Assembly (NCBI GenBank): GCA_900544645.1
Contig: UQWG01000072.1
Span: 1 to 5,130, forward strand
DNA from: an uncultured Collinsella sp.
GTDB lineage: Bacteria > Actinomycetota > Coriobacteriia > Coriobacteriales > Coriobacteriaceae
Reading direction: 5' to 3'
Length of the DNA: 5,130 bases
Shown in pieces: positions 1-5,130 of the stretch. The stretch's first letter is position 1; every line of letters begins with the position of its first letter. The notes under the pieces are model-generated. The model saw only the letters and a list, made by a program, of their open reading frames with translations. It did not search any database and was not told where the DNA came from. The position numbers and the translations under genes were made by a program.

Positions 1-46
1 TACACAAGGCTATTCGTCGGCAGCGTCAGATGTGTATAAGAGACAG
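1..46 (+). other. Illumina/Nextera library adapter (artefact, not genomic)
   Basis: Bases 14-27 read TCGTCGGCAGCGTC, the Nextera read-1 adapter, and bases 28-46 read AGATGTGTATAAGAGACAG, the 19-bp Tn5 mosaic end used in tagmentation. Bases 1-5 (TACAC) match the 3' end of the P5 oligo. Bases 6-13 (AAGGCTAT) then sit exactly where the i5 index belongs, and match the index I remember as S520 of Nextera XT v2. The order P5 tail, index, adapter, mosaic end is the complete library construct, so chance or a natural Tn5 copy is very unlikely. It probably comes from untrimmed read-through of a short insert assembled onto a contig end. Genomic DNA begins at 47. Confidence 0.98.
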
Positions 47-83
47 CGTACGTGCCATCTGAGTAACCGAGGGGAGGGCGCAC

Positions 84-518
84 ATGGGAATGACTGGTGC
101 ATACGAGCGCAATCTCGATGCAAAAGGTCGTCTATCCCTGCCTGCACCCCTTCGCGAGGAGCTTGGAGAGCACGTTCGCGTGTTTAAAGCCCTGGATGTC
201 GATGCTCTGTACGTGTTCTCTGCCGAGGCCTTCGATAAGTGGGTCGAAGGACTCTTCGCGGGTCGTGAGGGCCACGAGGGTTTTAACCCGCGTGACATTA
301 ATGACCAGAAGCTCATGAGGGCGATCAACAAGCGCACCACGTCGATGGACGTGGACAGCGCCGGTCGTATCGGTCTTTCCGAGTCTCTCCGCAAGCAGGC
401 GAACCTCGACCGCGAGGTCACGGTTGTGGGCAACTACGACCACCTTGAGGTTTGGGATCGCGCCGCGGCCGATGAGGACGATGACGATGAGGCCCTGCTG
501 GACCTCTTCTTCTCGTAA
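84..518 (+). CDS. mraZ: Transcriptional regulator MraZ
   Basis: MraZ is a DNA-binding protein of the SpoVT/AbrB fold that forms a ring-shaped oligomer and, in the species studied, controls its own dcw operon by binding repeats upstream of mraZ. The 144-residue product has the family's two tandem half-domains, each with the DxxxR signature: D12-A-K-G-R16 followed by LSLP, and D91-S-A-G-R95. Between and after them lie the expected LYVFSAEAF (42-50) and VTVVGNYDHLEVWD (112-125) stretches. The length is normal for the family (E. coli about 152). The ATG at 84 follows a strong Shine-Dalgarno, GGGGAGG at 71-77, with a 6-nt spacer; a second in-frame ATG at 90 is placed less well. The C terminus is unusually acidic (DEDDDDE, 130-136). 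Its operator and promoter lie beyond the adapter junction at 47 and cannot be seen. It is the first gene of the cluster, 20 bp ahead of rsmH. Confidence 0.96.
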   Translation: MGMTGAYERNLDAKGRLSLPAPLREELGEHVRVFKALDVDALYVFSAEAFDKWVEGLFAGREGHEGFNPRDINDQKLMRAINKRTTSMDVDSAGRIGLSESLRKQANLDREVTVVGNYDHLEVWDRAAADEDDDDEALLDLFFS

Positions 519-538
519 GGGCAAGGCACGGGTAACGG

Positions 539-1504
539 ATGGAGCGTGGGATCTTGACACAAGAATATCGGCATGAACCTGTCATGCTCGGCGAAGTGCT
601 TGAGTCGCTGCGGCTAAAGAGCGGCTCCGTTGTCTGCGATTGCACCCTTGGCGGTGCCGGCCATTCGGTAAAGATGGCCGCGCAGGTGGGGGAGACGGGC
701 CTTTTGCTCGGCGTCGATCAGGACGACATGGCCCTCGAGGCCGCTGGTGCCCGTCTGGACCGCGAGGTTCCCGGCGTTCCGCACCAGCTGCTGAAGGGCA
801 ACTTCGGCGACTTGGACGAGCTGCTTTGCTCGGCCGAGGTGCCCGGGGTCGATGGCTTCCTGTTCGATTTGGGCGTTTCGTCACCGCAACTCGATATCCC
901 TGGCAGGGGCTTTTCGTATAACGAGGACGCCCCATTGGACATGCGGATGGATCCGGGTAATAACACCTTAAACGCAGCTGAGGTCATCAACACCTATAAC
1001 GAACACGACCTCGCCCGGATTCTACGCGTCTACGGCGAAGAGAAGTTTGCCTCGCAGATCGCGCGCGAGATCGTGCGCCGCCGCGAGCAAGAACCGATCG
1101 AAACCACCGGCCAATTTGTCGAGATCATCAAGGCGGGTATCCCGGCTGCCGCTCGTCGGCATGGCGGACACCCGGCCAAGAAAAGTTTCCAGGCCATTCG
1201 CATCGAGGTCAATCACGAGCTCGATGTGCTCGAACGAGGGCTTGATGCCGCCACCAGGTGGCTCAACCCGGGCGGACGTATCTGCGTCATCTCGTATCAC
1301 TCGCTCGAGGACCGTATCGTAAAGAACCACTTTAAGGAGATGAGCCAGGGGTGCACGTGTCCGCCGGAGATTCCGGTGTGCGTGTGCGGCAACGTGCCGA
1401 TACTCAAGGTCATCACCCGCAAACCCTTGGTTGCCCAGCCTGATGAGGTTGAGCGCAACCCTCGGGCGAGATCAGCCAAAATCCGCGTGGCGCAGCGTCT
1501 GTAG
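539..1504 (+). CDS. rsmH: 16S rRNA (cytosine1402-N4)-methyltransferase RsmH
   Basis: RsmH (MraW) uses S-adenosylmethionine to methylate N4 of C1402 in 16S rRNA, in the ribosomal P site. The 321-residue protein carries the whole family pattern: YRHEPVM near the start (10-16), the SAM-binding loop DCTLGGAGHS (34-43), the acidic GVDQD (58-62), LFDLGVSSPQLD (108-119), GFSYNEDAPLDMRMD (124-138), YGEEKFA (165-171), FQAIRIEVNHEL (217-228), ISYHSLEDRIVK (251-262) and NPRARSAKIRVAQR (307-320). A CxC-x6-CxC cluster (C272, C274, C281, C283) sits in the C-terminal part; similar cysteines occur in many Gram-positive homologues, and E. coli lacks them. The length is typical. The ATG at 539 is the most upstream start, because TAA at 533-535 closes the frame. 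A TTG at 554 has a better placed ribosome site and would give MTQEYRHEP, so the exact start is uncertain. It follows mraZ by 20 bp and is probably cotranscribed with it. Confidence 0.97.
   Translation: MERGILTQEYRHEPVMLGEVLESLRLKSGSVVCDCTLGGAGHSVKMAAQVGETGLLLGVDQDDMALEAAGARLDREVPGVPHQLLKGNFGDLDELLCSAEVPGVDGFLFDLGVSSPQLDIPGRGFSYNEDAPLDMRMDPGNNTLNAAEVINTYNEHDLARILRVYGEEKFASQIAREIVRRREQEPIETTGQFVEIIKAGIPAAARRHGGHPAKKSFQAIRIEVNHELDVLERGLDAATRWLNPGGRICVISYHSLEDRIVKNHFKEMSQGCTCPPEIPVCVCGNVPILKVITRKPLVAQPDEVERNPRARSAKIRVAQRL
541..544 (+). promoter_or_regulatory. Possible Shine-Dalgarno for an alternative TTG start of rsmH
   Basis: GGAG at 541-544 lies 9 nt before TTG at 554-556, which is in frame with rsmH. 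By contrast, the ATG at 539 is preceded only by the weak purine stretch AAGG at 523-526, 12 nt away. The TTG start would shorten the product by five residues to one beginning MTQEYRHEP, close to the usual RsmH N terminus. The GGAG is also simply the second and third codons if ATG 539 is used, so this is suggestive rather than decisive. Confidence 0.4.
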
Positions 1505-1594
1505 GCGCGACCGCGCGATATTGGACCTCCCGCTCGCACCATAAACGAAGCTTAAACACACTACCAACGTACTCGGGATGGGAGGCGGCATATC

Positions 1595-2065
1595 ATGGGC
1601 TACAACACTTCAAGCGCAGCACTTGCCTATGATATGAACGCCATGCCCGCCTATCGTGAGACGCCGCAGGCCCCCGTTGCTCCCCGTGAGCAGCGCACGC
1701 CGCGCTTTGATGTCTACACGGGCGCGGGCCGTCAGGCAAACCAGGCGGTAAGCCCGGTTTTCATGAGCGTTCTTAAAACGTTTTGCATCATTGCGGCTAT
1801 CTTCATGACGATCGGCGTCGCCCGCGTGGCGCTCGCCGGCGTTACGGCCCAGGTGCTCAACAGCAACGCCGAGCTTACCAGCACGCTCGAAAAGGCGACC
1901 GATGAGAGCTCCGACCTGGAGGTCATGCATTCGGTCTATGGCGCCGACACGCGCATTCGCGACCTTGCGGGCGCTTATGGCATGGTGGAGCCCAGCGAGA
2001 GCGTTACACTTGACTTTTCGCAGGATGCAGCCGCGGGCGCCAACGCGACCGCGACCGCTCAGTAG
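1595..2065 (+). CDS. ftsL: FtsL-type septum formation protein (single-pass membrane protein)
   Basis: FtsL is a small bitopic divisome protein that forms a complex with FtsB/DivIC and FtsQ/DivIB and helps activate FtsWI. The 156-residue product fits this by topology and position more than by sequence, because FtsL is poorly conserved. It has a hydrophilic cytoplasmic N terminus of about 53 residues with a Pro/Arg-rich part (APVAPREQRTPRF, 26-38). One hydrophobic segment follows at about 55-83 (containing CIIAAIFMTIGVARVAL). A probable helical coiled-coil region lies at about 84-112, then TRIRDLAGAYGMVEP (119-133), which resembles the 'I..IA...GMV.P' ending of FtsL/DivIC proteins. The last 20 residues are Ala/Thr-rich and look disordered. 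The ATG at 1595 has GGAGG at 1581-1585 with a 9-nt spacer. TAA at 1553-1555 closes the frame upstream. The gene lies between rsmH and ftsI, the standard ftsL position. The 90-bp gap before it could hold a promoter, but I see no convincing one. Confidence 0.82.
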   Translation: MGYNTSSAALAYDMNAMPAYRETPQAPVAPREQRTPRFDVYTGAGRQANQAVSPVFMSVLKTFCIIAAIFMTIGVARVALAGVTAQVLNSNAELTSTLEKATDESSDLEVMHSVYGADTRIRDLAGAYGMVEPSESVTLDFSQDAAAGANATATAQ

Positions 2066-2082
2066 CAAGACGGTAGCTGAGT

Positions 2083-2319
2083 ATGACAAATGACTATCGC
2101 CGCGGTTCCGATGGGGGCCGCGGTTCTGGACGTCCCTCGTCGCGGGGACGTTCTGGTTATCAAGGAACGGGTCGGCAATCTTACAACGCCGGGCAGTCCC
2201 GTGGCAACGACCCGGCGTCGCGACTTCGCGGCTCGGACGGCCCTCAAATGCATAACACCAGGTCGCGCAAGAGTTCGTCGACCGAATGGCTCACAGGCAC
2301 GCCTCTGCCTCGCCGCAAA
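2083..2319 (+). other. RG/RGS-rich low-complexity N-terminal tail of FtsI
   Basis: Codons 1-79 of ftsI encode a tail with Arg-Gly-Ser units (RGS at 7-9 and 13-15, RGRS at 21-24) and many Arg but few acidic residues. At the DNA level GCCGCGGTTC occurs at 2099-2108 and again, in the same codon frame, at 2117-2126, a direct repeat with an 18-bp (six-codon) period. The tail lies before the membrane helix and is therefore predicted to be cytoplasmic. It is longer than the roughly 20-residue cytoplasmic part of E. coli FtsI. Its function cannot be read from sequence. Confidence 0.7.
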
Positions 2320-3948
2320 GCCGTCATGGGCTTCATCGGGCTTGGTTTGGGCTTGGGCGTCTTTCGCCTTGCCGACTATCAAATTGTCGAAGCCGATAAA
2401 CTGCGCGAGCGTGCCGATGCGCGCCGCCTGCTTGCACAGACCCTCTATGCCAAACGCGGCACCATCTACGACCGCAACGGTAACGTGCTGGCGTCGTCGG
2501 TCGAATGTCGCAACATCGCCGTGAACCCGCAGCTTGTCGAGGATGTTGACAAGACGGTGTCGGCGCTGGTCAAGGCAACTGGAATCGATAAAAAGACCTG
2601 CCGCAAGCTCGTCGAGTCCGATGGCACCTGGGTGTATATCAAGCGCCAGGTGGACGAAGACGATGCTGCGGCGCTGGAGAAGAAGAACCTGCCCGGCGTG
2701 CTTTTTGAGCAGGCCATGAAGCGCGTATATCCATACGGCAATCTGGCATCGCAGGTGCTGGGTGTAGTGAATGTAGACAACGACGGCTTGACGGGTCTCG
2801 AAAAGCAATACAACAAGCTTCTGACCGGCACGAATGGTACCCTCGTGCGCGAGCGCGCGAGGGACGGCAGCTATATCGCGGGCGGTGCCTATAAAAAGGT
2901 GGCTGCGGTCGACGGCGTTGATATCGTGACGACGCTCGACGTCAATATCCAGCGTGCGGCCGAGGATGCCCTGGCAGAGGCTGTCGAGAAGACAAAGGCC
3001 AAGAACGGCTCGGCGCTGGTCACCGATCCTACGACAGGCGAGATCTTGGCAGCCTGCTCGTATCCGACTTACGACCAGACCGATCTGGAAAACGCCAAGA
3101 CCGAGGATATGAACTTGCGCCTGGTCACCGACGCCTACGAGCCCGGCTCGGTCTTTAAGACGCTCGTGGCGGGCGCCGGCTTCGACTTGGGCGTCGTGCG
3201 ATCGAGTACGTCGTTTGAGGTGCCGGCGAGCATCAAGGTGGGTGACGATACCGTCACCGATGCCGACAAGCGCGACTATGCCATGACCATGGATGTGCGC
3301 GAGATGATGCGCCGTTCGTCCAACGTGGGCTTTGTCCTGGTGGGGCGCAAGATCGGTGCCGACGACTTTGCCACCTATGTGGACAAGTGGGGCATCGGTC
3401 ACAGCTCTGGTGTAGATTTTCCGGGCGAGAGCCTGGGTATCGTCAAGGAGCGTGACCAGTATGACGGCGCCACGCTGGGCTCGATGAGCTTTGGACAGGC
3501 ACTGTCTGTCTCGCCGATTGAGATCGCACGTGCCGTGGGCGGCATCGCCAACGGCGGCGTGATGATGACACCGCACTTCTATAAGTCCAGCAAAGGCGAC
3601 GAGAAGGACTGGGGCGAAGGCGAGCGCGCGATTTCGGAGGACGCCGCATCCCAGGTGACATCGTGCATGCAGACGGTCGTGTCCGAGGGAACGGGCGTTG
3701 GCGGCGCGGTTGACGGCTATGACGTGGCGGGTAAGACCGGTACGGCCGAACGAGCCGACGAGAACGGCGGCTACCTCAAGGAGAACTACATGTCGTCCTT
3801 TATGGGCTTTGCACCGGCACAATCGCCCAAGGTGCTGTGCTATATCACGCTCGACGGAACGCCGAGCGGCTCAGATGCCGCTGCGGTGCCGTTCCAGTCC
3901 ATTATGGCCAACGCGCTCGACGTGCTGGGTATCCCGCACACGAAGTAG
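2083..3948 (+). CDS. ftsI: Class B penicillin-binding protein, FtsI/PBP3 type (peptidoglycan D,D-transpeptidase)
   Basis: This membrane-anchored enzyme cross-links septal peptidoglycan outside the membrane, working with the FtsW glycosyltransferase; beta-lactams acylate its active serine. The 621-residue product has all three catalytic motifs: SxxK at S356-V-F-K359 (serine codon 3148-3150), SxN at S412-S-N414, and KTGT at 551-554. The order is a basic Arg/Gly/Ser-rich cytoplasmic tail (1-79), one membrane helix (about 80-98, glycine-rich), and a dimerisation/pedestal domain (about 125-275) with RGTIYDRNG (125-133), RVYPYGN (214-220) and GLTGLE (235-240). The transpeptidase domain follows (about 308-612), with FGQALSVSP at 470-478. 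The protein ends soon after this domain, so there is no C-terminal PASTA repeat. TAG at 2074-2076 closes the frame upstream, and 2083 is the first usable start. Its ribosome site is weak, which suggests translational coupling to ftsL, 17 bp before. Position in the cluster argues for FtsI over other class B enzymes. Confidence 0.96.
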   Translation: MTNDYRRGSDGGRGSGRPSSRGRSGYQGTGRQSYNAGQSRGNDPASRLRGSDGPQMHNTRSRKSSSTEWLTGTPLPRRKAVMGFIGLGLGLGVFRLADYQIVEADKLRERADARRLLAQTLYAKRGTIYDRNGNVLASSVECRNIAVNPQLVEDVDKTVSALVKATGIDKKTCRKLVESDGTWVYIKRQVDEDDAAALEKKNLPGVLFEQAMKRVYPYGNLASQVLGVVNVDNDGLTGLEKQYNKLLTGTNGTLVRERARDGSYIAGGAYKKVAAVDGVDIVTTLDVNIQRAAEDALAEAVEKTKAKNGSALVTDPTTGEILAACSYPTYDQTDLENAKTEDMNLRLVTDAYEPGSVFKTLVAGAGFDLGVVRSSTSFEVPASIKVGDDTVTDADKRDYAMTMDVREMMRRSSNVGFVLVGRKIGADDFATYVDKWGIGHSSGVDFPGESLGIVKERDQYDGATLGSMSFGQALSVSPIEIARAVGGIANGGVMMTPHFYKSSKGDEKDWGEGERAISEDAASQVTSCMQTVVSEGTGVGGAVDGYDVAGKTGTAERADENGGYLKENYMSSFMGFAPAQSPKVLCYITLDGTPSGSDAAAVPFQSIMANALDVLGIPHTK

Positions 3949-3966
3949 GGGGTTACAATCTTTGGG

Positions 3967-4015
3967 GCGTGGTTTGTTGTCCCATATGAGGGTGTTCACA
4001 TGCCCTGCACCACGC
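3967..4015 (+). repeat. Long-loop inverted repeat in the ftsI-murF spacer
   Basis: GCGTGGT at 3967-3973 is the exact reverse complement of ACCACGC at 4009-4015. The 35-nt loop can itself hold a small hairpin, AGGGTGT (3989-3995) with ATGCCCT (4000-4006), which includes two G-U pairs. Its right arm overlaps the loop and arm of the second inverted repeat at 3997-4020, so the two folds exclude each other. No T-run follows, so it is not a standard intrinsic terminator. Seven-base matches in a 126-bp spacer can arise by chance. Confidence 0.35.
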
Positions 4016-4020
4016 ATGTG
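3997..4020 (+). repeat. Inverted repeat CACATGC/GCATGTG upstream of murF
   Basis: CACATGC at 3997-4003 pairs perfectly with GCATGTG at 4014-4020 around a 10-nt loop. The structure ends 11 bases before the candidate -10 element TACAAT at 4032-4037, so it covers the place a -35 region would occupy. It could be an operator for a dimeric regulator or an RNA hairpin. There is no T-tract after it, so a Rho-independent terminator is unlikely. Confidence 0.4.
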
Positions 4021-4031
4021 CGGCGCTGGGA

Positions 4032-4037
4032 TACAAT
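4032..4037 (+). promoter_or_regulatory. Candidate -10 element of a murF promoter
   Basis: TACAAT matches the sigma-70-type consensus TATAAT at five of six positions and lies 37 bases before the murF ATG, in a locally AT-richer stretch. No good -35 hexamer is found 16-18 bp upstream (ACCACG at 4009-4014). TTCACA at 3995-4000 is too far away, with a 31-nt spacer. A second TACAAT at 3954-3959, just after the ftsI stop, also lacks a -35. The 126-bp gap before murF makes a separate promoter plausible but unproven. Confidence 0.3.
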
Positions 4038-4074
4038 ACGCCGATAGCATTATTAGGTTTACAGGGGAGCTGCA

Positions 4075-5130
4075 ATGATAGAGATCGCCGTCAACAACCT
4101 CGCGGCCGCAACAGGGGCCCGAACCGTGACGGGAGAAGCCGATCAGGTATGCCGCGGGTGCGTTATCGACTCGCGCCAGGTCGAGGAAGGGACGATTTTC
4201 GTCGCCTTTCCCGGTGAAAACGTCGACGGCAATGATTTTGCTTCCCGTGCCGTCCAGTCGGGTGCCGGCGCCGTCGTGATGACGCGTGAGCCCGAGGCCG
4301 AGCTGGTCTCGCTGGCGCAGGACAAGGGCTGTGCCATCTTGCTGACCGATGATCCCGAGGAGTTTCTGCTGCGTTTGGCGCACACGTACCGTCTGGAGCT
4401 TGGCTGCCTGGTCGTTGGTATTACCGGTTCCATCGGCAAGACGACGACCAAGGACGTGCTCGCCGCTGTGCTCGCCAAGCGCTATCGTGTCTGGGCCACC
4501 AAGGGCAATTTCAATAACCTGATCGGCATGCCACTCACGGTGCTTTCCGCTCCGGCCGATACCGAGGTCCTGGTGCTCGAGATGGGCATGAACCATTTCC
4601 ACGAGATCGAGCGCCTGTCCCAGTCCGCCAATCCCAACCTTGCCATCGTGAGCAAGATTGGTACCTCTCATATCGGCATTTTGGGTAGCCGCGAGAACAT
4701 CGCCCGCGCTAAGGCCGAGATTGTCCAGGGTATGTGCGCCGCTGGCGACTTCTTGCCGCTGCTGGTTTTGGGCGGCGAGGACGACTTTACGCCGTTCATT
4801 CGCGATACGTTCGCCCAGCCTGCTGGTATCGACGTGATGCTGGCCGGCGTCTCGGACGATGATGAGGTCCGTGCCCGCGACGTTCGAGTTGATGACGAGG
4901 GCCGTCCGGTCTTTACGCTCGATTTTGGTCAGGGCGAGACAATCGATACCATGCTTGCCATCCCCGGCGTGCAGTCCGTCCCAAATGCCGTTAAGGCCGC
5001 CGCGGTTGCCTATCGCCTGGGCGTGACGCCCGAGCAGATCGATGCTGCCTTTAGGGGCCTCACGATCACCGGTCACCGCCAAGAGATCAAGCGCGCCAAG
5101 AGCGGTGCCCGCGTCATCGACGATTCCTAT
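4075..5130 (+). CDS. murF: UDP-N-acetylmuramoyl-tripeptide--D-alanyl-D-alanine ligase MurF (3' end cut off by window)
   Basis: MurF adds D-Ala-D-Ala to UDP-MurNAc-tripeptide with ATP in the cytoplasm, completing the soluble peptidoglycan precursor. The frame is open for 352 codons to the window edge. Visible features are the N-terminal substrate domain with CVIDSRQVEEGTIFVAFPG (29-47), the ATP P-loop GITGSIGKTTTK (115-126), TKGNFNNLIGMPLTVL (142-157), EMGMNHFHEI (169-178), and SKIGTSHIGILGSRENIARAKAEI (193-216) of the central domain. The C-terminal domain opens with ITGHRQEI (331-338) and VIDDSY (347-352). The GNxNNxIGxPLT and IDDSY motifs point to MurF rather than MurE or MurD. The usual 'GR' before the start of the last domain reads G-H-R here. 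MurF proteins are about 450-480 residues, so about 100-130 are missing. The ATG at 4075 has AGGGGAG at 4063-4069 with a 5-nt spacer; TAG at 4054-4056 closes the frame upstream. It follows ftsI after 126 bp, with no murE between. Confidence 0.95.
   Translation, partial: MIEIAVNNLAAATGARTVTGEADQVCRGCVIDSRQVEEGTIFVAFPGENVDGNDFASRAVQSGAGAVVMTREPEAELVSLAQDKGCAILLTDDPEEFLLRLAHTYRLELGCLVVGITGSIGKTTTKDVLAAVLAKRYRVWATKGNFNNLIGMPLTVLSAPADTEVLVLEMGMNHFHEIERLSQSANPNLAIVSKIGTSHIGILGSRENIARAKAEIVQGMCAAGDFLPLLVLGGEDDFTPFIRDTFAQPAGIDVMLAGVSDDDEVRARDVRVDDEGRPVFTLDFGQGETIDTMLAIPGVQSVPNAVKAAAVAYRLGVTPEQIDAAFRGLTITGHRQEIKRAKSGARVIDDSY

Noticed and set aside
28..46. Tn5 mosaic end read as a natural mobile element end
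   Set aside because: It is joined to the Nextera read-1 adapter, an index and the P5 tail, so it is a library construct. No transposase gene or target-site duplication is visible.
47..83. MraZ operator repeats or promoter before mraZ
   Set aside because: Only 37 genomic bases remain upstream of the ATG, and they hold the ribosome binding site but no repeated operator-like unit. The relevant region is outside the window.
1505..1594. Promoter in the rsmH-ftsL gap (TTGGAC at 1521-1526, TAAACG at 1542-1547)
   Set aside because: The spacer is 15 bp and the -10 match is poor. A GCGC...GCGC mini-hairpin at 1505-1516 has only a 4-bp stem. Nothing here rises above chance, so no promoter or terminator is called.
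2059..3822. 587-codon open frame on the - strand opposite ftsI
   Set aside because: It lies wholly over a gene with all catalytic motifs intact. Its translation has no recognisable domain and is rich in His/Arg/Ala, as expected for the reverse reading of GC-biased codons.
3949..4020. Intrinsic terminator after ftsI
   Set aside because: The inverted repeats have 7-bp arms and are not followed by a T-run. The next bases are GC-rich and then TACAAT.
3871..5082. 403-codon open frame on the - strand opposite murF
   Set aside because: It covers the murF coding region and the ftsI-murF spacer. The murF frame has clear P-loop and ligase motifs, while the reverse frame shows none. It is a codon-bias shadow.

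Overview
The window is the front part of a division and cell-wall (dcw) cluster, read left to right on the + strand: mraZ, rsmH (mraW), an ftsL-type gene, a class B penicillin-binding protein of FtsI type, and the first 352 codons of murF, which runs off the right edge. All five genes point the same way. The DNA is GC-rich, with G or C favoured at third codon positions. The protein sequences and gene order look to me like a Gram-positive actinobacterium of the Coriobacteriia (Collinsella/Olsenella-like). That placement is from memory of family sequences, not a search, and is moderate confidence only.

Bases 1-46 are not genomic. They read as the tail of the Illumina P5 oligo, an 8-base i5 index, the Nextera read-1 adapter and the 19-bp Tn5 mosaic end. 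Genomic sequence starts at about base 47. The true upstream region of mraZ, including its promoter and any MraZ operator repeats, is therefore missing.

Layout: adapter 1-46; 37 bp of leader with the mraZ ribosome binding site; mraZ 84-518; 20 bp gap; rsmH 539-1504; 90 bp gap; ftsL 1595-2065; 17 bp gap; ftsI 2083-3948; 126 bp gap with two competing inverted repeats and a possible -10 element; murF from 4075 to the window end. No gene-free stretch exceeds 300 bases, and I see no RNA gene, CRISPR array, insertion sequence or prophage piece.

The genes act together in septal growth. MraZ is the cluster's transcription regulator and RsmH modifies the ribosomal P site. FtsL and FtsI are membrane partners of the divisome that build septal peptidoglycan. 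MurF makes the final soluble precursor, UDP-MurNAc-pentapeptide. The one clear departure from textbook order is that murE, normally between ftsI and murF, is absent. I found no sign of a previously undescribed system. The most useful observations are the adapter contamination, the missing murE and the structured ftsI-murF spacer.
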